A DNA stretch of 39,421 bases from Ilumatobacter sp. Its GTDB lineage: Bacteria; Actinomycetota; Acidimicrobiia; Acidimicrobiales; Ilumatobacteraceae. The DNA lies in contig REDU01000071.1 in the NCBI GenBank assembly GCA_007693335.1, positions 1-39,421 on the forward strand. The letters are read 5' to 3'. The position numbers and the translations under genes are program-made. Shown here in pieces: positions 1-7,057 of the stretch. The notes below the pieces were generated by a model. It did not search any database and was not told where the DNA came from. It saw only the letters and a list, made by a program, of their open reading frames with translations. How positions within the stretch are numbered: position 1 is the stretch's first letter; each line of letters starts with the position of its first letter.

Positions 1-1597
1 GCTGCTTCTGGCCGGTCGAGATGTTGTCGCCCTCGTCGTCGATGATCGTGTCGTATCCCTCGGGGAGTGAGTGCACGAACCGGTCGACGAAGGTGGCGCG
101 GGCGGCTTCGAGGATCTGCTCCTCGGTGGCGTCGGGGTTGCCATAGGCCAGGTTCTCGCGGATCGTGCCGCCGAAGAGCCAGGTGTCCTGCAGCACCATC
201 CCGATGTCCGAGCGCAGTTCGTGGCGCGGCATCGTGGCGATGTCGCGCCCGTCGAGCACGATGCTGCCACCGTCCAGCTCGTAGAAGCGCATGATGAGGT
301 TGACGATGGTGGTCTTGCCGGCGCCCGTCGGCCCCACGATGGCGATGGTCTGCCCCGGCTCGGCCACGAGGTCGAGCCCGGTGATCAGCTCGGTGTCGGG
401 TGAGTACGAGAAATGGACATCGCGGAACTCCACGCGGCCGCGCACCCGTGTGGCGTCGGGCATGTCGGTGGGTTCTGGCGACATCTCGGGGGCGTCGAGC
501 AGCTCGAGCACCCGTTCGAGTGATGCGATGCCCGACTGGAACGTGGCGGCCATCGACGCCAGGTGGGTGAGGGGTTGGGCGAACTGGCGGGCGTACTGGA
601 TGAGCGCCTGCATGTCGCCGATGCTGATCGCCCCGCTCGAGATCCGCAGTCCGCCGACCACGGCGATGAGCACGAACTGGATGTTGCCCATGAAGAGCAT
701 CATCGGTTGGATCAGACCGGAGATGAACTGGGCACGGAAGCTCGCCTCGAAGAGCTCGTCGTTGTCGTGACCGAAGCGTTCCTCGACCTGCTGCTGACGC
801 CCGAAGCTCTTCACGACTGCGTGACCGGTGAACACCTCCTCGGCCTGGGCGTTGACGCTGCCGGTGGAGCGCCACTGTGACAAGAAGCGTGGTCGGGCCT
901 TCGCGGCGATCACCTTCATCAGCCAGATCGACACGGGCGCGGTCGAGAGCGTGACCGCGGCCAACAGTGGAGAGATCGTGAACATCATCACGGCCACGCC
1001 GATGAGCGTGAGCAGGGAGGTCAGGATCTGGCTGACCGTCTGCTGCAGGCTCTGGGCGAGGTTGTCGATGTCGTTGGTGACGCGGCTCAGCAGATCGCCA
1101 CGCGAGCTGGTGTCGATGTAGCGGAGGGGGAGACGGTGCAGCTTGCGCTCGACCGACTCGCGCAGCGCGTACATCGAGCGTTGCACCACGCCGGCGAGGA
1201 TGTAGGCCTGCGAGGCCGCCAGTGCCCACGAGCCGACGTAGAGCACGCCCACCAGCAGCAGCGTGCGGTTCAGCGCACCGAAGTCGATGCCGTCGTCGCT
1301 GCCGATGCCGGTGACGATGATGTCGGTGGCGCGGCCGAGCAGCAGTGGCCCGAGCACCACGAGCACCACGCTGGCGACGGTGAGGGCGAGTACGCCCACG
1401 AGCCGTCGGGTCTCGGTGCCGAGGATCTCGCCGAGCCGCTTCAGCGTGGGCCAGAACTCGTCACTGCGCTCCACGGGCATGCCGGCCCCACCACCCGGAC
1501 CGAACGCGGCGCGGCGCGCCTCGGTCCCGGCGGTCGCGAGCAGCTCGCGGTCGTCGCCCGTCTGGCCGCCGGGCTCGTGGCTGTTCTCGCCGCTCAC
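1..1597 (-). CDS. ABC exporter half-transporter, second subunit (3' end outside window)
   Basis: This is a membrane-domain plus ATPase-domain half transporter of the multidrug/lipid exporter type. The start is the GTG at 1597, whose GTGA overlaps the stop of the upstream subunit; an ATG at 1480 is a weaker alternative. The N-terminal half has several hydrophobic helices, including a stretch around 1400-1340. The ATPase domain shows the Walker A motif VGPTGAGKTT (around 312-340) and, at the window edge, the ABC signature as NISTGQKQ. The canonical signature is LSGGQ, so its first Gly is replaced by Thr. The frame runs off position 1 before Walker B, so that motif and the H-loop cannot be judged. 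It is the third gene of a TetR-ABC-ABC operon, and the pair most likely works as a heterodimer. The substrate is unknown. Confidence 0.93.
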   Translation of the reverse strand, partial: MSGENSHEPGGQTGDDRELLATAGTEARRAAFGPGGGAGMPVERSDEFWPTLKRLGEILGTETRRLVGVLALTVASVVLVVLGPLLLGRATDIIVTGIGSDDGIDFGALNRTLLLVGVLYVGSWALAASQAYILAGVVQRSMYALRESVERKLHRLPLRYIDTSSRGDLLSRVTNDIDNLAQSLQQTVSQILTSLLTLIGVAVMMFTISPLLAAVTLSTAPVSIWLMKVIAAKARPRFLSQWRSTGSVNAQAEEVFTGHAVVKSFGRQQQVEERFGHDNDELFEASFRAQFISGLIQPMMLFMGNIQFVLIAVVGGLRISSGAISIGDMQALIQYARQFAQPLTHLASMAATFQSGIASLERVLELLDAPEMSPEPTDMPDATRVRGRVEFRDVHFSYSPDTELITGLDLVAEPGQTIAIVGPTGAGKTTIVNLIMRFYELDGGSIVLDGRDIATMPRHELRSDIGMVLQDTWLFGGTIRENLAYGNPDATEEQILEAARATFVDRFVHSLPEGYDTIIDDEGDNISTGQKQ

Positions 1598-3330
1598 GCC
1601 ACCGCCCCCTCGCCGTACTGCGACGCCACGATCTCCGCGTAGGTCGGGCAGGCGACGACGAGCTCGTCGTGGGTGCCCCGACCGACCACCTCGCCGTCCT
1701 CGAGCACGAGGATCTCGTCGGCATCGCGGATGGTGGCGATGCGTTGGGCGACGATGAGCGTGGCGGCGTTGCGGGTGCGGGGAGCCAGCGCGGCGCGGAG
1801 CCGGGCATCGGTGGCCAGGTCGAGCGCCGAGAACGAGTCGTCGAACACGTAGATCTCGGGTCGTACCGTGAGCGCCCGCGCGATCGCGAGGCGTTGGCGC
1901 TGGCCGCCCGACACGTTGGTGCCGCCCTGGTGGATCTCACCCTCGAGACCGTCGGGCATCGACTGCACGAACCCGGCGGCCTGGGCGATCTCGAGCGCCT
2001 CCCAGAGATCGCCGTCGGTCGCATCGGGGCGTCCGAAGCGGAGGTTCGAGGCGACGGTTCCCGAGAAGAGATACGACTTCTGCGGGACGTAGCCGACCCT
2101 GCCCCACAGCAGCTGGGGATCGAGGCGGCGCACGTCCACCCCGTCGACCAGCACCGTTCCGTCCGTGGGGTCGATCAGCCGAAGCACGAGGTTGACGAGG
2201 GTGGTCTTGCCCGCCCCCGTGCTGCCGATCACGCCGAGCGTCCGGCCGGCACCCACCGTGAACGAGACGTCGCGCAGTACCGGGTGCTCGGCACCGGGAT
2301 AGCTGAAGCTGACGTCGCGGAACTCGACGGTGCCGCGATGGAGCACCTCGGTGATCGGATCGGCCGGAACGGTGACGGTCGAATCGGTGCGCAACACCTC
2401 GACGATCCGGTCGGCGGCCACACCGGCCCGTGGGATCATCGACACCATGAACGTGAGCATCACCACGGCCATGAGGATCTGGACCAGATAGGTCAGGTAG
2501 GCCACGAGCGAGCCGACCTGCATCTGGCCGCTCGCGATCCGATCGGCGCCCACGTAGAGCACGGCCAGGCTCGACATGTTCATGATGAGGCCGACGGTCG
2601 GGAACATGATCGACATCAGCCGACCGGCCCTGAGCGACACCGACGTGAGATCGGCGTTGGCTGCGGCGAACCGTCGGGTCTCGTGTGGCTCGCGGACGAA
2701 GGCCCTGACGACGCGGATGCCCGTGATCTGTTCGCGCAGCACTGCGTTCACGCGGTCGATGCGCTCCTGCATGAGCCGGAACGCCGGCACCATCTGCGAG
2801 ATGACGATGCCGAGGATCACCACGGCAGCGGGGATCGCCACGGCCAGCACGACCGAGAGCCCGATGTCCTCCCGGATCGCCAGGACGAGACCGATCGACA
2901 TCGTGAGCGGCGCGGCGATCATCATGGTCGTGGCGAGCACGATCAACATCTGCACCTGTTGCACGTCGTTCGTGATGCGGGTGATGAGCGACGGTGCGCC
3001 GAAGCTGCTGACCTCGCGTGCGGAGTAGCTGGTGACCTGGTGGAACAGGTCGCGCCGGAGATCGCGACCGAATCCCATCGCCGCGCGGGCGCCGAACCAC
3101 ACTGCCGCGGCGGCGAACACGATCTGCACCATGGTGAAGGCGAGCATCACGCCACCGGTGCGCCAGATGTGACCGGTGTCGCCCACCAACACGCCATCGT
3201 CGATCAGGCTCGCATTGAGGCCGGGCAGCATGAGCGTGGCGAACGTCTGCACGGCCTGGAGGGCCACGACCACCAGCAGCATCGAGCGGAAGGGCCCGAG
3301 ATGGGTCCGGATGAGCGTGCGCAGGCTCAT
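1594..3330 (-). CDS. ABC exporter half-transporter, first subunit with degenerate ATPase site
   Basis: The product is 578 residues: about six membrane helices in residues 15-300, then an ABC ATPase domain. Walker A is GSTGAGKT (369-376), the Q-loop is at about Gln417, the signature NVSGGQRQ (472-479) is canonical, and Walker B is IYVFDD (493-498). The catalytic Glu position holds Asp498 and the switch His is Gln529 (VAQRIATI). Asp and Gln at these places are typical of the non-hydrolysing site of heterodimeric exporters such as TM287/288 and LmrCD. The gene starts with ATG overlapping the TetR stop as ATGA, and ends overlapping the next subunit as GTGA, so all three are probably co-translated. 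Efflux under control of the adjacent TetR is inferred; the substrate cannot be read from the sequence. Confidence 0.95.
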   Translation of the reverse strand: MSLRTLIRTHLGPFRSMLLVVVALQAVQTFATLMLPGLNASLIDDGVLVGDTGHIWRTGGVMLAFTMVQIVFAAAAVWFGARAAMGFGRDLRRDLFHQVTSYSAREVSSFGAPSLITRITNDVQQVQMLIVLATTMMIAAPLTMSIGLVLAIREDIGLSVVLAVAIPAAVVILGIVISQMVPAFRLMQERIDRVNAVLREQITGIRVVRAFVREPHETRRFAAANADLTSVSLRAGRLMSIMFPTVGLIMNMSSLAVLYVGADRIASGQMQVGSLVAYLTYLVQILMAVVMLTFMVSMIPRAGVAADRIVEVLRTDSTVTVPADPITEVLHRGTVEFRDVSFSYPGAEHPVLRDVSFTVGAGRTLGVIGSTGAGKTTLVNLVLRLIDPTDGTVLVDGVDVRRLDPQLLWGRVGYVPQKSYLFSGTVASNLRFGRPDATDGDLWEALEIAQAAGFVQSMPDGLEGEIHQGGTNVSGGQRQRLAIARALTVRPEIYVFDDSFSALDLATDARLRAALAPRTRNAATLIVAQRIATIRDADEILVLEDGEVVGRGTHDELVVACPTYAEIVASQYGEGAVA

Positions 3331-3911
3331 GGGCCAGTGGTGCGCTCGTGACGACCGACCCCGTTCAGGAACACCTCGACGATGCGATCGGCCCCGACCG
3401 CCTGCGCTGTCAGCAGCGGATGGGTGAGCGAGAGTGTGAGGGCGCGGAGCAGGCGAGCGGCTTCAGCGGGGTCGGCGGTGATCCGGTCGTGGTGTCGCAT
3501 CAGCACGGCGGTGAGCGCGGGGCTCGGAGGGAGCGGGCGCTCGTGTCGCTGATGGCTGCTCCCGATGCCCGAGATGAGGCGCCACACATCGACGATGCGG
3601 TGCTGGATGAGCTCGGTGGCGGCCGTGAGCTGGTCCACGAACGGCTGGTTGTGATCGATGGCTTCGACGGCACGCTCGAAGGGTTCTTGTTCGAGGGCCG
3701 AGTCGAGTGCGGCGGCGAGCAGATCGTCCTTGCTGCCGAACACGTTGAAGATCGTCCCCTCGGACACCCCGGCGGCGTCCGCCAGCTCCTGGGAGGTGAC
3801 CGCCTGGCCCCGCTCTATCAGCAGCGGCAGCACACTGCGCACGATCGCAGCCCGCCGCTCGGCCGGGGGCAGTGGCGCAGCGCGCCCGCTGCTGGGAGGA
3901 GGTGGGGCCAC
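3327..3911 (-). CDS. TetR-family repressor of the ABC exporter operon
   Basis: A TetR-type N-terminal helix-turn-helix is clear: the region AIVRSVLPLLIERG is followed by TSQELADAAGVSEGTIFNVF and a Lys-Asp-Asp-Leu segment. The remaining roughly 130 residues are helical, as expected for a ligand-binding dimer domain. I place the start at GTG 3911 (194 residues). A GTG at 3944 gives 205 residues but would put the inverted repeat at 3930-3947 inside the coding region. The weak -10-like TACGCT (3923-3918) lies six bases before GTG 3911, matching the leaderless pattern seen elsewhere here. The stop overlaps the ABC gene by ATGA. The layout suggests an autoregulated drug-responsive repressor, but the ligand is unknown. 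Confidence 0.88.
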   Translation of the reverse strand: MAPPPPSSGRAAPLPPAERRAAIVRSVLPLLIERGQAVTSQELADAAGVSEGTIFNVFGSKDDLLAAALDSALEQEPFERAVEAIDHNQPFVDQLTAATELIQHRIVDVWRLISGIGSSHQRHERPLPPSPALTAVLMRHHDRITADPAEAARLLRALTLSLTHPLLTAQAVGADRIVEVFLNGVGRHERTTGP

Positions 3912-3929
3912 CTCGCCAGCGTACCGAGA

Positions 3930-3947
3930 TGAGTGAGCACACACTCA
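3930..3947. promoter_or_regulatory. Inverted repeat, candidate operator of the TetR-ABC operon
   Basis: A perfect inverted repeat TGAGTG-N6-CACTCA lies just upstream of the chosen TetR start, between two divergent regulator genes. Its size and position fit an autoregulatory TetR operator. Binding has only been inferred. Confidence 0.5.
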
Positions 3948-3976
3948 GTCGACCAGGTTGGCGAGTGAGATGCCTC

Positions 3977-4005
3977 TTGACGAGAGAGGTCTCTCGTGAT
4001 TTGAT
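3977..4005 (+). promoter_or_regulatory. Promoter with operator in the spacer, for the second TetR gene
   Basis: A -35 TTGACG (3977-3982) and a -10 TTTGAT (4000-4005) are separated by 17 bases. The spacer is almost filled by the perfect inverted repeat ACGAGAGA-GG-TCTCTCGT (3980-3997). A repressor bound here would block RNA polymerase directly. The ATG at 4014 lies eight bases after the -10, so the transcript is probably leaderless. Confidence 0.65.
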
Positions 4006-4013
4006 CATCGCTC

Positions 4014-4649
4014 ATGGGGATCCGTGAGGAACAGGTGGCGCTCACCCGTGAGCGCATCGTCGCGACGTTCCTCGACCTCGGGAGCACCGTCGACGCCGAG
4101 CCGGTCACGATGGCCGAGGTGGCCCGGGCGTCGGGCATCTCGCCCGCCACCGTGTATCGCCACTTCCCGAACCGTCAGGAACTCGTGACCGCGGCGGCCC
4201 ATCGCGACACGACGCTCGGCATCGAGCGTGCCGACGGCCGGTACACGCTCGACGATCTGCGCGACCACCTCGTGGCCCTGTGGGCCCGGCTGGCGGCCAA
4301 CCTCCCGGTCACACGCGAGGCGGCGATCTCGGCGGCCGGTCGCGAGCTGCGGCAGTCACGGTTCGAGTCGATCGCCGGGCTGTTCCGCCGGACGTTGACC
4401 GACGAAGGAGTCGACACCGGTGCCCCCGACGGGCAGCGACTCCTGAGCACGCTGGCACTGCTGATGAGCGTGCACACGTTCCTCGATCTCCACGACCGGC
4501 ACGGGCTGTCGGTCGACGACGCGGTCGACACGGCCATGTGGGCGATCGAGCAGTTGCTCCGGGGTCAGGGCCTCGACCCCTCGACCCTGGTGTTCATCGA
4601 CGAGACCGAGGGCCCGTTCGGGTCCGGACAGAACGGGGACCGAACATGA
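4014..4649 (+). CDS. TetR-family regulator coupled to the PEP-domain protein
   Basis: The 211-residue product starts with a TetR helix-turn-helix (about residues 10-55) with the typical MAEVARASGISPATVYRHF recognition segment. The rest is a helical ligand domain with no recognisable specificity. The ATG at 4014 is placed directly behind the promoter at 3977-4005, whose spacer contains a perfect palindrome, so autoregulation is likely. The last codons overlap the next gene as ATGA, making the two genes one transcription and translation unit. The regulator therefore most likely controls the PEP-utilising-domain protein, and its inducer may be that protein's substrate. It is divergent from the other TetR gene, 102 bases apart. 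Confidence 0.92.
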   Translation: MGIREEQVALTRERIVATFLDLGSTVDAEPVTMAEVARASGISPATVYRHFPNRQELVTAAAHRDTTLGIERADGRYTLDDLRDHLVALWARLAANLPVTREAAISAAGRELRQSRFESIAGLFRRTLTDEGVDTGAPDGQRLLSTLALLMSVHTFLDLHDRHGLSVDDAVDTAMWAIEQLLRGQGLDPSTLVFIDETEGPFGSGQNGDRT

Positions 4650-6286
4650 CCGTGACCACGAACACGACCACGGCCACGACCAGCAACGGTGACGGGACCG
4701 ATCCGGTGTGGGAGCCGCCCGGGCCGGGGAGCTGGGAGTTGCTGGCCGACCACTATCCGCGCCCCGTCACCGCGGTGATGCGGGGATGGCCGGCGGTGTG
4801 GAGCCGGGCATTCACCGACTCCCTCCACGAGCTCGATCTCCCGATCGACGCCGCCGAGATGGCGCTCGTGAACGACATCCCGTACGCCACGTTCCACAGC
4901 TCGGGTGGCGCCAACCCGCCACGCTGGCTGATGCACGTCCTGCTGCGAGTGGTCCCACAGCTGCGTCGGGCCGAGACGACGCTCGATCGGGTGATCACCG
5001 ACCGGATCTGGCTCGCCCACGCCCGCCAGTGGTACGACGTCGACCGCCCGTCGATCGTGACCGACCAACGCGAGCTGACCCGGGTTGACCCCGATGCGCT
5101 CGGCAACGAGGCGTTGGCCGATCACCTGCGCCTGGTCGAGCGGCAGCTGTTCGAGCACGGGTACCGGCACATCGCGATGGGGATGCCCGATCTGCTGGCC
5201 ATCGGGCTGTTCGTGACTGCGTGCAATGGCTGGGGCATCCCGAACGCCCAGGCGTTCGAACTGCTGGCGGGGTCGTCGCCGGCCTCGACCGGTCGGCACC
5301 CCGAGCTGCTGCGCCTCCGCGAGACGCTGGCCGGACAGCCGGCACCCACCTCGCTCGACCAGATCCGCTCCGTGAGCGACGCCGCCAGCACGGCGCTGGA
5401 CGACTATCTCGAGATGTACGGCCATCGGGTGGTCGACGGTTACGACGTCGACTGCGCCACCCTGATCGAGCGTCCCGACCTCGTCGTCCGGCTCGTCACG
5501 GCAGCCGATCCGACCGATCCGCTGGCGGGGCGCGATCAGGCCACGGCGGCGGTCCGGGCACGGATCCCTGCTCGTCGACGTGACGACTTCGACCGGATGC
5601 TCGCGGACGCCCGCGATTCGTACGGGGTTCGCGACGACAACAACGGGATCCTCTTCGGGTGGGCGTGCGGCCTGATGCGACGGGCGATGCTGGCTGCCGG
5701 TCGGCGCGTGCTGACCGACGGCTCCCCAGCAGACACCGGTCTCGCCGTCGAGGCCACGGTCGCCGAGCTGATCGGCGCCCTCGCCGGGAGTGCCGCACCC
5801 GACGTCCGGGAGCTGCGTGCTCGCCGTGATCGTCGGCGGTCACGACCGTCGTCGCGGGCGCCGCGCACTCTCGGCCCGCCGGCATCGCCGTCCCCGACCA
5901 ACTGGCCCGGTCGGCTCGGCGCCGTGATGCGCATCTTCGCGATGTACGAGGTGGCTCCCGATCGCGATCGACCGCTCCAGGGCATCGGCATCGGCCACCA
6001 GCCCTACACCGGTACGGCTCGCATCGTCCGCGGCGGCATCGACGGCGGCGAGTTCGAGCCGGGAGACGTGGTGGTGGCGCCGATGACATCGCCGTCGTAC
6101 AACGTGATGCTGTCGCTGGCCGGCGCGGTCGTGACCGAGGAGGGTGGCCTGCTCAGCCACGCGGCGATGATGGCCCGTGAACTCGCGCTGCCGGCGGTGC
6201 TCAGCGTGGCCGGTGCGACCGAGTTGATCGCCGACGGCGCCACCGTGACCGTCGACCCGACCACCGGCACCATCACCGTGCACTGA
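4646..6286 (+). CDS. PEP-utilising mobile (swivelling His) domain protein lacking an ATP-grasp domain
   Basis: The 546-residue protein ends in a PEP-utilising mobile domain (about residues 455-546). The motif GGLLSHAAMMARELALPAVL puts the phospho-accepting His at residue 505. Such domains shuttle a phosphoryl group in PEP synthase, pyruvate phosphate dikinase and rifampicin phosphotransferase. Here residues 1-440 are mostly helical, contain no ATP-grasp motifs, and resemble at most the substrate-binding middle part of rifampicin phosphotransferase-like proteins. There is no PEP/pyruvate barrel. An ATP-grasp partner would be needed for phosphotransfer, as in phenylphosphate synthase, where the parts are separate subunits, and none is seen in the window. 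The ATG start overlaps the TetR stop (ATGA). The substrate is unknown; drug or small-molecule phosphorylation is speculative. Confidence 0.85.
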   Translation: MTVTTNTTTATTSNGDGTDPVWEPPGPGSWELLADHYPRPVTAVMRGWPAVWSRAFTDSLHELDLPIDAAEMALVNDIPYATFHSSGGANPPRWLMHVLLRVVPQLRRAETTLDRVITDRIWLAHARQWYDVDRPSIVTDQRELTRVDPDALGNEALADHLRLVERQLFEHGYRHIAMGMPDLLAIGLFVTACNGWGIPNAQAFELLAGSSPASTGRHPELLRLRETLAGQPAPTSLDQIRSVSDAASTALDDYLEMYGHRVVDGYDVDCATLIERPDLVVRLVTAADPTDPLAGRDQATAAVRARIPARRRDDFDRMLADARDSYGVRDDNNGILFGWACGLMRRAMLAAGRRVLTDGSPADTGLAVEATVAELIGALAGSAAPDVRELRARRDRRRSRPSSRAPRTLGPPASPSPTNWPGRLGAVMRIFAMYEVAPDRDRPLQGIGIGHQPYTGTARIVRGGIDGGEFEPGDVVVAPMTSPSYNVMLSLAGAVVTEEGGLLSHAAMMARELALPAVLSVAGATELIADGATVTVDPTTGTITVH

Positions 6287-6296
6287 CCGCGCACAC

Positions 6297-7001
6297 TCAG
6301 TCGGACGCCTCATCCTCCGCGGCGGCCTTCTCGGCTCGGGACTCGATGAAGAACGCGCCGAACGTGGCGGCCACGGAGGCGAACACCACGACCGCGTACA
6401 CGCTGAGCACCACGGCGATCATCCGACCGAGCGCCGTCTCGGGTTCGAACACCTGGTTGCCGCTGATCGCGGCGTTCGAGGTCCACCAGAGGGCATCACC
6501 GAACGAACCCCGACGATCGGCACCCTCACCCTCGACCAGGTAGAGCAGCTGGGCGCCGGAGAACACGACCACGGCCGAGGTCACCATCAAGAAGGCGAGC
6601 CGTCCGTTGAACAGCGAGCGGGCGGTGCCGATCGTGCGGTACGACGAGCCGACCACCCGTGCCGCAGGGAGGACCCTGAGCACTCGTACCGCCCGGACGA
6701 TCCGGAACACACGTAGGAAGGGGAGCGCGAGGAAGAAGATCGACGGCCACCGGCGACGGAGGAAGCGAGCCGGGTGCCCCGAGATGACCAGCTTGGCGAG
6801 GAACTCGACGATGAAGACGACCCAGATGACGTTGCCCAGCACGACCAATTGGCCGACGGGCTCCGGCGCCACCAACTCGTAGGTGACGACGCCCGCCCAG
6901 AGCACCGCCAGCACCGCCATCGGGATGTCGAGCCGCTCCTCGAGGACGACGGACAGGCGCTCCCGGTGCGAGAGATCGTCATCGGTGTCGGTGCTCGCCA
7001 T
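6297..7001 (-). CDS. Voltage-gated ion channel superfamily protein, six-helix, atypical filter
   Basis: The 234-residue protein has the layout of a single-domain voltage-gated channel: S1 (about 27-45), S2/S3 (about 52-75 and 85-97), and an S4-like Arg series RVFRIVRAVRVLRVLP (97-112). A pore helix DALWWTSNAAIS follows, then a last helix (about 202-220). The filter region reads SGNQVFEPET where potassium channels have TVGYGD. This resembles a bacterial group with GSEYWPQT-like filters, so ion selectivity should not be assumed. The start ATG at 7001 was chosen because it opens the conserved part; a longer frame upstream lacks family features. It converges with the PEP-domain gene with a 10-base gap and is followed at low spacing by the flavoprotein gene upstream on the same strand. 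Confidence 0.85.
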   Translation of the reverse strand: MASTDTDDDLSHRERLSVVLEERLDIPMAVLAVLWAGVVTYELVAPEPVGQLVVLGNVIWVVFIVEFLAKLVISGHPARFLRRRWPSIFFLALPFLRVFRIVRAVRVLRVLPAARVVGSSYRTIGTARSLFNGRLAFLMVTSAVVVFSGAQLLYLVEGEGADRRGSFGDALWWTSNAAISGNQVFEPETALGRMIAVVLSVYAVVVFASVAATFGAFFIESRAEKAAAEDEASD

Positions 7002-7057
7002 GAGCTGGCTCCGGTCGGCGGGCGCGATCGACGGCGGGAGGGGCGCCCGCAGCCGTG

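Noticed and set aside
1669-3351. A 560-codon plus-strand frame over the ABC gene
   Set aside because: It is a His/Asp-rich shadow of a bona fide ABC gene on the other strand.
4280-6286. An upstream start for the PEP-domain protein
   Set aside because: The N-terminal part would lie out of frame in the TetR gene and be Arg-rich junk. ATG 4646 with the ATGA overlap is much better.
6288-6303. Second copy of the first TetR operator near the end of the PEP-domain gene
   Set aside because: Only CACACTCAGTCG is shared with 3941-3952; the inverted arm is missing.
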